A stretch of DNA of 64,000 nucleotides from Melampsora larici-populina 98AG31 (lineage: Eukaryota > Basidiomycota > Pucciniomycetes > Pucciniales > Melampsoraceae): NCBI RefSeq assembly GCF_000204055.1, contig NW_006768782.1:1070313-1134312 (forward strand), written 5' to 3'. Position numbers and translations under genes: made by a program. The notes below the pieces were generated by a model that saw only the letters and a list, made by a program, of their open reading frames with translations, made no database searches and was not told the origin of the DNA. Shown here piece by piece: positions 56,488 through 64,000 of this stretch (position 1 is its first letter; the number at the start of each line of letters is the position of its first letter).

Positions 56488-59400
56488 ATTCCCCCCCGTC
56501 TTTGATACATCATCTAACCCCATCAACAAACAAAACTTCCTATGCTTTGCTGGCGTCAATGCTTTTGTTAAGATATCCGCTATCATATCCTCCGTAGGAA
56601 CATAAGCTACCTTGAGTTGTTTATCTGATACAAGCTCTCTTAGCCAGTGAAATTTAACATCAACATGTTTTGTCCTTGATTTGAATCTTTCATTCTTCGT
56701 TAATGCTATCGCACCCTGATTATCTAAATTCAATAGTGGTAAATCTTCTTGTTTGACTTCTAAATTATTTAATAAGTGAGTAAACCATACAACATCCTGT
56801 CCTCCTTCATACGCTGACCTATACTCTGCTTCTGTTGTCGACGTCGCTACATTCTCCTGCTTCTTGCTTTTCCAATTCACTGTACTATCACCTAACATTG
56901 TCATATATCCCCCTGTTGATCTCCTCGTGTATGGACACGATGCAAAATCCGCGTCCGCAAAAGCCTTCAGTTCCATCCTTTTACCTCCTAAAATTAAACC
57001 CATGCTACGTGTTCCACTTAAATACCTCAATACCCTTTTAAATGCTTGCCAGTGTGATATTGAAGGATTGTTCAAATGCTGTGAAAGTTGAGAGACAACA
57101 AACGAAATATCGGGCCTAGTTGCGTTGTTCAGGTACATCAACATTCCTACTGCATGACAATAATTTTCTTTCAGATCATTAAATTCTTCAATTTCAGTCG
57201 CGGAACCGGGCACAAGATACGTTCCAGGAATCATAGGACAACCAACTGATTTACATTCCAACATACCATATTCCTGTAATAAATCATGAATATATTGGCC
57301 TTGAGATAATGTGATTGTTCTGTTTAATCTGTTTTGTGAAACTTTCATTCCTAATATATACTTGTAATCTACATCCTCATCCATTTGAAATTTTTCCGTG
57401 ATCAACCTTCTGAAACGACCAAAATCATCCGTCGCAATTGTCATATCATCCACATGAACGTGCACATAACACTTCCATGCAGGATCAACGGAAATGAAAA
57501 GACTTGGATCGGACGTAGATGGTTCAAGAGAAATGGAATAAAAGAATGCTTTCAAACAGTTGTACCATACTTTCGGCGCCTGCTTCAGACCATATAATGC
57601 TTGATTCAACTTGAGTACCGATGTCGAAGTTGCTCCTTCAACATGTAAACCCTTAGGTATTTTCATATAAATTGTTTCTTTAGGTGACCCATTCAAAAAC
57701 GCTGCCACAGCATCCATTTGATACACGTCAAGATCATCAATCGCCGCTATCGTGTTCAGCAGTCGCAATGTTGCCAACCTTCCTGTTGGAGCAAACGTCT
57801 CATTATAGTCTTCACCATACTCTTGCGAAAAACCTTGCGCACATAACCTTGCCTTAAATTTAATCAATTCTCCATCTCCCCCCATTTTCTTTTTAAACAC
57901 CCAAGTTGTTCCAATTGCATTCTTCCCTTCAGGTAATTCACACACATCCCACACTTTTCTTCTATCCATGTTCTCTAATTCATTGTCAATTGCCTTTCTC
58001 CAGTCAAATTCGTTATCAGATTTCAAAGCTTGTAGATATGTCTTCGGATCCATATCGACTTTCGCAACTCTAGCTGTGATTCTTCGACGAGAGTTTTCCA
58101 GCATGTCAAAATTGCAAGCGTTGATAGAATCTAGAGTCGCATTGATGATTTCCGGTGACATTGAATAACGTGCAGCTCTTGCGATCCGCCTTCTGGTAAT
58201 TCGGTCTCGTCGGCGAGCAGCATGAGTGCGATGACGTTTTGATTCAGGTGGTAGAATGTTGGCTGGATCAATTACGCTCGATATGTCTTGAGGTGCCGGG
58301 AGAGAAGCTAACTGCCATTCCCACGTTCTCTTCTCGGGAACAACAGGCGGAACTATTTCAGGATTTGGCAGATCAGGTACTGGATGTTCAATCTGCATCG
58401 GAATTCCTTGAAACACAACAAGTTGATCATTAGTTGACTCTTCTTCTGAATTTCTGTTTTCTACTTGATCTGATCTCAATATAATTTGTTGTTCTTCCGG
58501 TTGTGATGATGCATTGACTATCTCATCAGAAACATTCTCTTCAGTCTGTTGTTGTTGATCTTCATTGTTTGACGATCCAGGTGGCTTTACGCTAGAAGTT
58601 GGTCCAGAACCTCCATGTGTGATATTACCGGCAGAACTGAACGAAGTTTCAAATATTTCTGTTAATGATTCATCAGCTCTTTCACGTTGAATTCCTGGAA
58701 AACAGTTGATGTCAAAAGTTACATCATGAGAATAAACTGTTTTTCCACTATCAAGACGTATACGATAATTCTTCATGCCAAGTTGATATCCAAGCAGAAT
58801 CCCTTTCTCAGAAGTGTCATCAAACTTCTTACAAAAGGATCTAGGAACAAGCACATAAGCACGACATCCGAACGGCTTCAACCTTGATAAATCAAATTTT
58901 CTACCAAACCATAGCTCATAAGGTGTTTGATCCTTGATCTTCTCCATGGGCGTTATGTTTTCTAGAAACACCGCTGTACTGACTGCTTCCCCCCAAAAAG
59001 AATAAGGCAAATGAGATTGTTGTAGAAGAGTTCTTGCTTTTTTCGTCGTGGTACGATTCCCACGTTCTGACATGGAATTCTGCTGAGGAGTATATGGAGC
59101 ACTTAGATATGAAACAGTACCATTGTCCTTCAACAATTCTCGAAATTCATTGGACATATATTCTCCTCCCTGGTCATTCACAAGACTCACTATCTTACGA
59201 TTGTGTAAGTTCTCAACTTCATCTTTGAATCTGATAAAACACAAAAAAGTTTCTGATTTTGATTTCATAATGTAAACATATTTGTAATTGGTGAAAGAAT
59301 CCGTAAGCTTGAAATAATAAAGGCCACCACCTTCAGATACAACTGAGATCTTTCCACTCAAATCACTATGAACAATTTCTAAAGGAAAGGTGGTTTTTGG

Positions 59401-60027
59401 AAGAGTACCTGGATAAGGGAGACGATGTCCTTTTGATAAAGCACAATCCTCACATAACCAGTTATCTGGTGCCTGAACTCCAAACATCACTTGGAGCCGT
59501 CGTGGATTGGTGTGTCCGGATCCTCTGTGTAAAGCAGTGTAATCAGAAACATTGATTTTCTTGCATATAGATGAGATGGACGTGCCTAGAGTGACATCTA
59601 ATTCGATAACACGATCTCGAATTTGACCCCGAAGACCAGTAGTTCCATCCTTAGTTAACAGAATGATTCCTTTGTCGTGTTCAAAACGATATCCTTCATT
59701 GATTAGACATCCCATGCTGATGAGTGGGCTTCCCAAATCCGGAACGTGATAAGCTGGAAGAACAATTTCTTCACCAATAGAGTGAACACTGATATTGCCT
59801 TTGCCAGCAATCTTGATAACTCCACCATCGGCAAGAGAGACTTCTGAATTGATAAGGGAAACGGGAGTGTAATTTTTGAAAAGTTTGATGTCTGAAACCA
59901 TGTGATCTGAGCACGCACTGTCAAGTAGAATATTGCTTCCATTGACTTTATAGTGGCATGATAAAGCAGTCGTTTCAATTAAGTCATCCACATAAGCAGT
60001 TTGAAGTACAGCAGTGGTCGCTTGACT
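56485..60027 (-). CDS. Copia-2 pol part (protease, integrase, RT, RNase H)
   Basis: Open from the TGA at 60030-60028 to TGA at 56487-56485, about 1180 codons without another stop. Protease ILLDSACSDHMVSD (DSA) near residue 22; pre-integrase region LHRGSGHTNPRRLQ with CEDCALSKGH; integrase EIVHSDLSG, VNDQGGEY, MSERGNRTT (D, D, E); reverse transcriptase from IGTTWVFKKKMGG with QEYGEDYNETFAP, YQMDAVAAFLNGS and catalytic VHVHVDDMTIA; RNase H DADFASCPYTRRSTGGY and TSTTEAEYRSA; end MIADILTKALTPAKHRKFC. The first usable codon is GTG, so it is probably the downstream part of one polyprotein with gag. Confidence 0.93.
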   Translation of the reverse strand, partial: SQATTAVLQTAYVDDLIETTALSCHYKVNGSNILLDSACSDHMVSDIKLFKNYTPVSLINSEVSLADGGVIKIAGKGNISVHSIGEEIVLPAYHVPDLGSPLISMGCLINEGYRFEHDKGIILLTKDGTTGLRGQIRDRVIELDVTLGTSISSICKKINVSDYTALHRGSGHTNPRRLQVMFGVQAPDNWLCEDCALSKGHRLPYPGTLPKTTFPLEIVHSDLSGKISVVSEGGGLYYFKLTDSFTNYKYVYIMKSKSETFLCFIRFKDEVENLHNRKIVSLVNDQGGEYMSNEFRELLKDNGTVSYLSAPYTPQQNSMSERGNRTTTKKARTLLQQSHLPYSFWGEAVSTAVFLENITPMEKIKDQTPYELWFGRKFDLSRLKPFGCRAYVLVPRSFCKKFDDTSEKGILLGYQLGMKNYRIRLDSGKTVYSHDVTFDINCFPGIQRERADESLTEIFETSFSSAGNITHGGSGPTSSVKPPGSSNNEDQQQQTEENVSDEIVNASSQPEEQQIILRSDQVENRNSEEESTNDQLVVFQGIPMQIEHPVPDLPNPEIVPPVVPEKRTWEWQLASLPAPQDISSVIDPANILPPESKRHRTHAARRRDRITRRRIARAARYSMSPEIINATLDSINACNFDMLENSRRRITARVAKVDMDPKTYLQALKSDNEFDWRKAIDNELENMDRRKVWDVCELPEGKNAIGTTWVFKKKMGGDGELIKFKARLCAQGFSQEYGEDYNETFAPTGRLATLRLLNTIAAIDDLDVYQMDAVAAFLNGSPKETIYMKIPKGLHVEGATSTSVLKLNQALYGLKQAPKVWYNCLKAFFYSISLEPSTSDPSLFISVDPAWKCYVHVHVDDMTIATDDFGRFRRLITEKFQMDEDVDYKYILGMKVSQNRLNRTITLSQGQYIHDLLQEYGMLECKSVGCPMIPGTYLVPGSATEIEEFNDLKENYCHAVGMLMYLNNATRPDISFVVSQLSQHLNNPSISHWQAFKRVLRYLSGTRSMGLILGGKRMELKAFADADFASCPYTRRSTGGYMTMLGDSTVNWKSKKQENVATSTTEAEYRSAYEGGQDVVWFTHLLNNLEVKQEDLPLLNLDNQGAIALTKNERFKSRTKHVDVKFHWLRELVSDKQLKVAYVPTEDMIADILTKALTPAKHRKFCLLMGLDDVSKTGGN

Positions 60028-60825
60028 TCAATTCAGCATATTGGCTGGTCGAAGATGTGGTAATGCTACCCAACAGGCGTCAGATTTATGACCCTTAACA
60101 GCCGGATTATGAGTGCCATTAGTGCAAGTGGGATATGGAAATCGACGACCAGGTTGACGAAAAGGTGGACGATTCGAGACGGTAGCTAGAGCAATTGAAT
60201 TGTTATCGTTTCGATGACGCTCAGTGTATTCAATCAAATGACTGTCGAGATTATCTAAGACTACTTTCGTCGTCAATGGCCGTTTGGAATCAAGCAAGGC
60301 AAGTGTCGTTTCCATGCTATTAGGTAATTTGGCGACAATCGTTTCAGAAATGCATTCTTGAATCTCTTCAGAGAAATTGATTCCACAAGCATGCATGACA
60401 GCTAGAGCAGCACGAGTATCCTTGATATACTGGATGAGTGATTGATACGTGATACGAAAGAAAGAGGAGTAGGCTCTGCCTTTACTACTGGATGCGGTTG
60501 ATTGAAATTTACTTTTCATTAGGTTCCAGATGTCCAAGGGTTTGCTGATGAACCCTTCGGATTCAACGATGATTCGATATGGTTGAGTCATGTGGCTATA
60601 CATAATGCCGGCGGCTTTGCGTTGATGAATTACGTAAGCTTCGTATAGAACCTTCCGTTCAAGTTGAACGGGAAATTCGGTAGGAGCAGTAACTGGAGTT
60701 GCTTCAGGATCGATAAACTCGTCGAGAGTTGCCGACATGAGAGCTCCAGTGATATCGCCTTTCCACTCTGGATAGTTATCGTCATCGAGTTTGACTATTC
60801 GAAGTCTGGCTTCATTGGATGACAT
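60028..60825 (-). CDS. Copia-2 Gag part
   Basis: Likely start ATG at 60825 (SSNEARLRIVKLDDDNYPEW); an in-frame ATG also exists at 60894. About 265 codons to TGA at 60030-60028. It shows the copia Gag pattern: NYPEWKGDI, IMYSHMTQPYR, DIWNLMKSKFQSTASSSKGR, VAKLPNSMETTLALLDSKRP. The zinc-binding end CTNGTHNPAVKGHKSDACW is an expanded C-x5-H-x6-H-x4-C knuckle. Only the TGA separates it from protease in the same frame. Confidence 0.9.
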   Translation of the reverse strand: MSSNEARLRIVKLDDDNYPEWKGDITGALMSATLDEFIDPEATPVTAPTEFPVQLERKVLYEAYVIHQRKAAGIMYSHMTQPYRIIVESEGFISKPLDIWNLMKSKFQSTASSSKGRAYSSFFRITYQSLIQYIKDTRAALAVMHACGINFSEEIQECISETIVAKLPNSMETTLALLDSKRPLTTKVVLDNLDSHLIEYTERHRNDNNSIALATVSNRPPFRQPGRRFPYPTCTNGTHNPAVKGHKSDACWVALPHLRPANMLN

Positions 60826-60975
60826 GATGACGATGAAAATCAAAGTGAGAAGTGAAAAGATGAGTTGTCTGCTTAAGATGAGATTGAATGTCATGAATCG
60901 ATTGTGATGTGATGTGTGTAAAAAAAAAAAATTTTAAGCTTTTTGTGATGTGTTGTGGTGATATGGTGATGACGT

Positions 60976-61344
60976 AGCTTTTATATAAAGCTAACACACT
61001 GATCAAATGAAATGACAATCTGAGGAACAAAGATTGTAAGAGAAAAATAAGTTTGAGTTTAGCTTTTATATAAAGCTAACACACTGATCGAATGAAATGA
61101 CAATACCTGTGATGAACAGGTTATTAGCTTTTATATAAAGCTAACACACTGATCGAATGAAATGACAATCTGAGGAACGAAGATTGTAAGAGAAAAATAA
61201 GTTTGAGTTCGATGAGAGAAAAAGGTTACAATGTCAAGAGTAAGAAACCTTATATGAGAACTCAAACATGACGTCATTCAGGTTAATGATGTAAGCAAAC
61301 GAAAAACATAAGCGCATAATAGAAGAGCGCGTAATACTATCTCA
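60976..61344 (-). repeat. Copia-2 5' LTR block with two extra partial copies
   Basis: Core 61106-61344 plus two truncated tandem copies of its TATA-side end (60976-61056 and 61057-61104), each beginning TAGCTTTTATATAAAGC. These lie between the core LTR and gag, where a primer site would be expected, and none is recognisable. Bases 60895-60975 are leader. Confidence 0.82.
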
Positions 61345-61369
61345 ATTTTCTTGGCTCTGCTTTCAGCTG

Positions 61370-62130
61370 TGTACTGAAAGAGTTCTACAATGGTCAAAGG
61401 CATCCTTCAGCCTTTATTGGGGCTTCAGTATCATTTATTACAAATGATTGGAAGTATGTAGTCCGGCACTTAAGTTTCAAGCTTGTGGCATGGCATCATA
61501 AGGGTACTTTGCTTGCTGAGCCAATGGTGGTGTTCTTAAAGAAGAACAACCTTCATCAAAAGATGAGTTTGTTCTTTTGATTCAATTAGTTATTTTTTCC
61601 TTTTAAAACAATCATCTTTCCTCTTTGGGTGCTGACATCATCTTAGTTATTGTACATGCTTGCCAATGTCTCAGATTCCGGCAGCAACAACTTCACTCTT
61701 GAATGTGAAATGCACCGACAATTATACAAAGAAGGTCTTTGATCTGGCCATGAGTTTGGTTGGAAACCAAAGTCAATGTCCATCAGGTGCTTCTGTCACA
61801 AGATGGGCTTGATTGTCAAAGCTGGATTAGACACCCTCGGAATGAAACCAATGCAAGTCTGTCACAGTGCACTAGGTAGATTCCCAGCCTTCAAGGCTAT
61901 GGCTGTGATCAAAGAAGATAACGAGGCAGAAAGCGGTTTGCCAGGATCCAATTCCAACTTTGAGAATCTTAGTAGTGATGATGGTAATGATCTGGAGAGT
62001 AATCACAGCTCTGATTCTGATGAAGCCACTGAGACAGCCAACCCTGACAAAGAAGATCAAGAGCAAGAAGACAAGCCTCAAAATTATTGTAACCACAAGA
62101 AAGCTTACCTTTTAGGTGACACGTACATGA
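61370..62130 (+). pseudogene. hAT transposase, internal fragment
   Basis: Downstream of copia-2 a frame reads RHPSAFIGASVSFITNDWKY, then VRHLSFKLVAWHHKGTLL. After an intron-like gap it continues VSDSGSNNFTLECEMHRQLY, then a TGA (61740-61742), then SIRCFCHKMGLIVKAGLDTL and an acidic Ser/Asp-rich linker to about 62130. FIGAS, SDSGSNN and CFCHKMGLIVKAG are typical of the RNase H-like core of rust hAT transposases. The C-terminal dimerisation domain is absent. It may be the continuation of the 52197-53650 gene, split by about 7.7 kb that includes copia-2. Confidence 0.72.
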
Positions 62131-62474
62131 AGCAACTCACTAAAGATATAAGTATCTTAGTTATTTTGGTTATTTTTTCTGTTCATTAATTTCATGTGGT
62201 CTCTTATATTATCACCTGTGGTGCACAGAATGTTCGGCTGTAAGCCGAAGATATTGTATGCAGTATCAACGGATAATGTCCAAAAATCAGGCCGCAGATG
62301 AGCCCAGATTTGGCAGATGACTCTGAGAAATTTTTTTGAAATAACTCCACAAGTTTTCATAAATCTAAGTGGTAAAATCATCAAATAAAACAACTTTTTT
62401 TGTATCATAACCATGCATTAGAATCTCTAGAGCTTGTGGGCCTATCTCACATCCCTAAAGTGCCTCTGAAGGTG
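62131..62474. other. Gap with CAGATGAGC-type repeat words
   Basis: No gene. GCAGATGAGCCCAGATTTGG near 62290 is the reverse complement of words repeated at 63260-63760, so the Harbinger-like element lies inside, or between parts of, another repeat. Confidence 0.5.
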
Positions 62475-62477
62475 TTA

Positions 62478-63244
62478 GAGCACCCACTATGGGTGCGGTA
62501 ACTCGGTGATTTATCGTAAGTTTAGTGCTAAAATCTAGACAGGTCCACTATGGACCTGTTTTAGACTTGCAGTCCCTACGACTGCATCAAATCTTGCTTT
62601 CCCCATGTTTAAATCTACAAACAGCTACAACTTGATTTATCGTAGGATAATCGGTCAACAACTGTAGTTTTCAAAACCCCAAACTACGAAACATCACAAT
62701 TCATTCCTTCAAACCTCATCCTCAAACTTCAACACCTGAACTTCAAAGTTCGAATTTTAAAACTCATTCAAAATCGACGTTCAAATTTCGATTCGTATCT
62801 GGCATTTGGTGCGAAGTAGTCATTGTAAAGTTGCTGACCGCGAGCAACACGGTCTCCATCTATACGTATACGAGTATGAGGAAGGGGTGGCGGTGGTGGG
62901 AGCTCATTGAAGAGGCTGTCAAAGACCAACTGGTCATAGTCCTGCTGCTCGTCATCGTTGTTTGAAGACTTCAAAAGACGTTCGATTTCTTTTTCAAGGA
63001 GCTCGGAGCAGGCATTTGGTGATTTTTTTTGGATGAAATTTATGAAAGATAAGTTATTTCATTTCAAAATTAGACCACTGTGGATCTGGTCGATCCACAG
63101 TGATTTATCTTTGGTAAAGCAGACGTTACATCATCCCATAGTGGAATTCATGCGTTTAACAATTTAGTTGTTACACGCATCATCAAATTTGGCGCTCAGG
63201 AACGCAAAATCTACGATAAATCACGCCCACCATAGTGGGTGCTC
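62478..63244. mobile_element. PIF/Harbinger deletion derivative (767 bp)
   Basis: Left end GAGCACCCACTATGGGTGCG with GTGATTTATCGTA inside, and right end reverse complement GAGCACCCACTATGGTGGGC with GTGATTTATCGTA. TTA flanks both sides (62475-62477 and 63245-63247), the target preference of PIF/Harbinger. It retains the start of a transposase gene on the - strand. Too short to be autonomous. Confidence 0.88.
62768..62974 (-). pseudogene. Harbinger transposase N-terminal fragment
   Basis: 68 codons from ATG at 62974: acidic start, then FNELPPPPPLPHTRIRID, RVARGQQLYNDYF and YESKFERRF before a stop. The DYF...F(E/R)RRF pattern is the N-terminal helix region of Harbinger transposases in fungi and plants. 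The catalytic DDE domain is gone, as expected for an internal deletion. Confidence 0.7.
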
Positions 63245-63247
63245 TTA

Positions 63248-63860
63248 GGTAGCCCAAAAATCAAAATTTGACTCATCTGCCCAAATCTGGCTCAGTCTCA
63301 GATTCATCTGTATGAATCTGAACCTGACGATTGTAAAGTCTTAAGATTCATCTGGCTACACAACTGTCACTAAAGCCGTAGCAGATTGATCTGGCTACTC
63401 ATCAAGCAGATTCATCTGCTGCATTTACCCTCAACCACGACTCCATTCTAGCTGGTTGTACATGTGTACTATGACTCAACTTGGTAATAAAACACTGTAT
63501 ACCTGCTACAGCTTGACTCAACCCGTGTACATAACATAATGAGCTTTGATTCCAAGCCAATACATTGGGGGGGATCTCATCTGAGCTCATCTGAGCTTCA
63601 TATCTACAAAACTCACTGGCTACACATACGGCTCTGATGATTCTGTAAAGAGCAATCCCATCTGGGCTCATCTGAGCTTCAAATTCACAACACTCACTTG
63701 CTACACATCTGGATCTGATTACTCTTCAAGTAGGAATCTCATCTGGGCTCATCTGCCCTTCTCAATACTCATACATGATTCTCACATTCCACCAGCATGT
63801 TGTATCTCTCAGTCCTTGTACATATATAAAATTGCATTACATGTTTTATGGAATTGAATA
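63248..63860. repeat. Region of dispersed CTCATCTG words
   Basis: CTCATCTGGGCTCATCTG, CTCATCTGAGCTCATCTG and GATTCATCTG recur irregularly between 63260 and 63760, interleaved with GGCTAC and ACACAACTCAC. They are not periodic enough for a true tandem array. No gene recognised. Confidence 0.6.
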
Positions 63861-63885
63861 TAGAACATCTCACATTCCAATCTTC

Positions 63886-64000
63886 CTCTGCAACATACCC
63901 TTCCACTGACTGAGCCTCCAAGTGTTGTCTTCAGCAATTGTTGCTTCTGAATATTGGAAAGTGTTCTCTGCAACATACCCTTCCACTGACTGAGCCTCCA
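63886..64000 (+). repeat. Start of a tandem repeat at the window edge, period 80 bp
   Basis: CTCTGCAACATACCCTTCCA followed by CTGACTGAGCCTCCA occurs at 63886-63920 and again, identically, at 63966-64000, where the window ends. The array may continue outside. Confidence 0.85.

Larger units (their letters stand above)
56097..61344 (-). mobile_element. Ty1/copia retrotransposon 2 (nearly intact)
   Basis: Gag-pol on the - strand between LTR blocks at 56097-56487 and 60976-61344. The 239-bp LTR core (56249-56487 and 61106-61344) is identical by eye in both. On the - strand the LTR starts TGAGATAGTATTACGCG. The internal polypurine tract GGGGGGGAAT directly precedes the 3' LTR, and the pol stop codon is the first TGA of that LTR. 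I found no clear target duplication and no convincing primer site. Beyond 61344 the DNA is hAT-like coding sequence, so it inserted into an older transposon. Confidence 0.92.

Noticed and set aside
1286..61742. Nuclear UGA reassigned to an amino acid
   Set aside because: TGA occurs only in element remnants; the copia pol genes and the DUF6589-like gene also terminate on TGA, and host genes never use it internally. CpG decay explains the pattern better.

Overview
The window looks like a gene-and-transposon segment of a basidiomycete nuclear genome, most likely a rust fungus (Pucciniales). Support: many short GT-AG introns of roughly 50-100 bp, AT-rich intergenic DNA, single-copy fungal housekeeping genes separated by young and old transposons, and transposon proteins (copia with the Cys-Asn-Gly-x-His knuckle, RecQ-like helicase with a CRCSNC tail, hAT, Harbinger) of kinds I associate with rusts. 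The species assignment is inference.

Layout. (1) 1-6563: a 6.3-kb DNA transposon (245-6554) with 275-bp terminal inverted repeats, a perfect 9-bp target duplication, and two convergent genes: a DUF6589-like protein and a RecQ-like helicase. It sits a few bases beyond a copy of a short repeat (R) that recurs at 29.5 and 30.5 kb. (2) 7131-8274: MND1, a meiotic recombination factor. (3) 8.3-13.5 kb: accessory DNA with a decayed Myb/SANT-like gene. (4) 13.5-41.9 kb: a block of host genes, all on the + strand: an OPT-family oligopeptide transporter, ribokinase, a probable mitochondrial ribosomal protein mL40, the TORC1 subunit KOG1/raptor, the mRNA cap methyltransferase ABD1, and a WDR59/Sea3 (SEA/GATOR2) subunit. 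Small inverted-repeat elements fill the KOG1-ABD1 gap. (5) 42-64 kb: a transposon graveyard holding two nearly intact Ty1/copia elements on the - strand (44562-50261 and about 56097-61344), a degenerate copia 3' end, a broken hAT transposase on both sides of the second copia, and a 767-bp Harbinger deletion derivative.

Functionally, KOG1 (TORC1) and the WDR59-type SEA/GATOR2 subunit (upstream TORC1 regulator) lie within 9 kb of each other, next to an oligopeptide transporter and a ribosomal protein gene. This nutrient-sensing grouping may be chance. The most novel-looking system is the TIR transposon that pairs a DUF6589 protein with a RecQ-like helicase. A second theme is that in-frame stops in the decayed element genes are nearly all TGA, which fits CpG-directed CGA-to-TGA decay. 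The two young copia elements each carry a lone TGA exactly at a polyprotein domain boundary, which leaves readthrough as an alternative.
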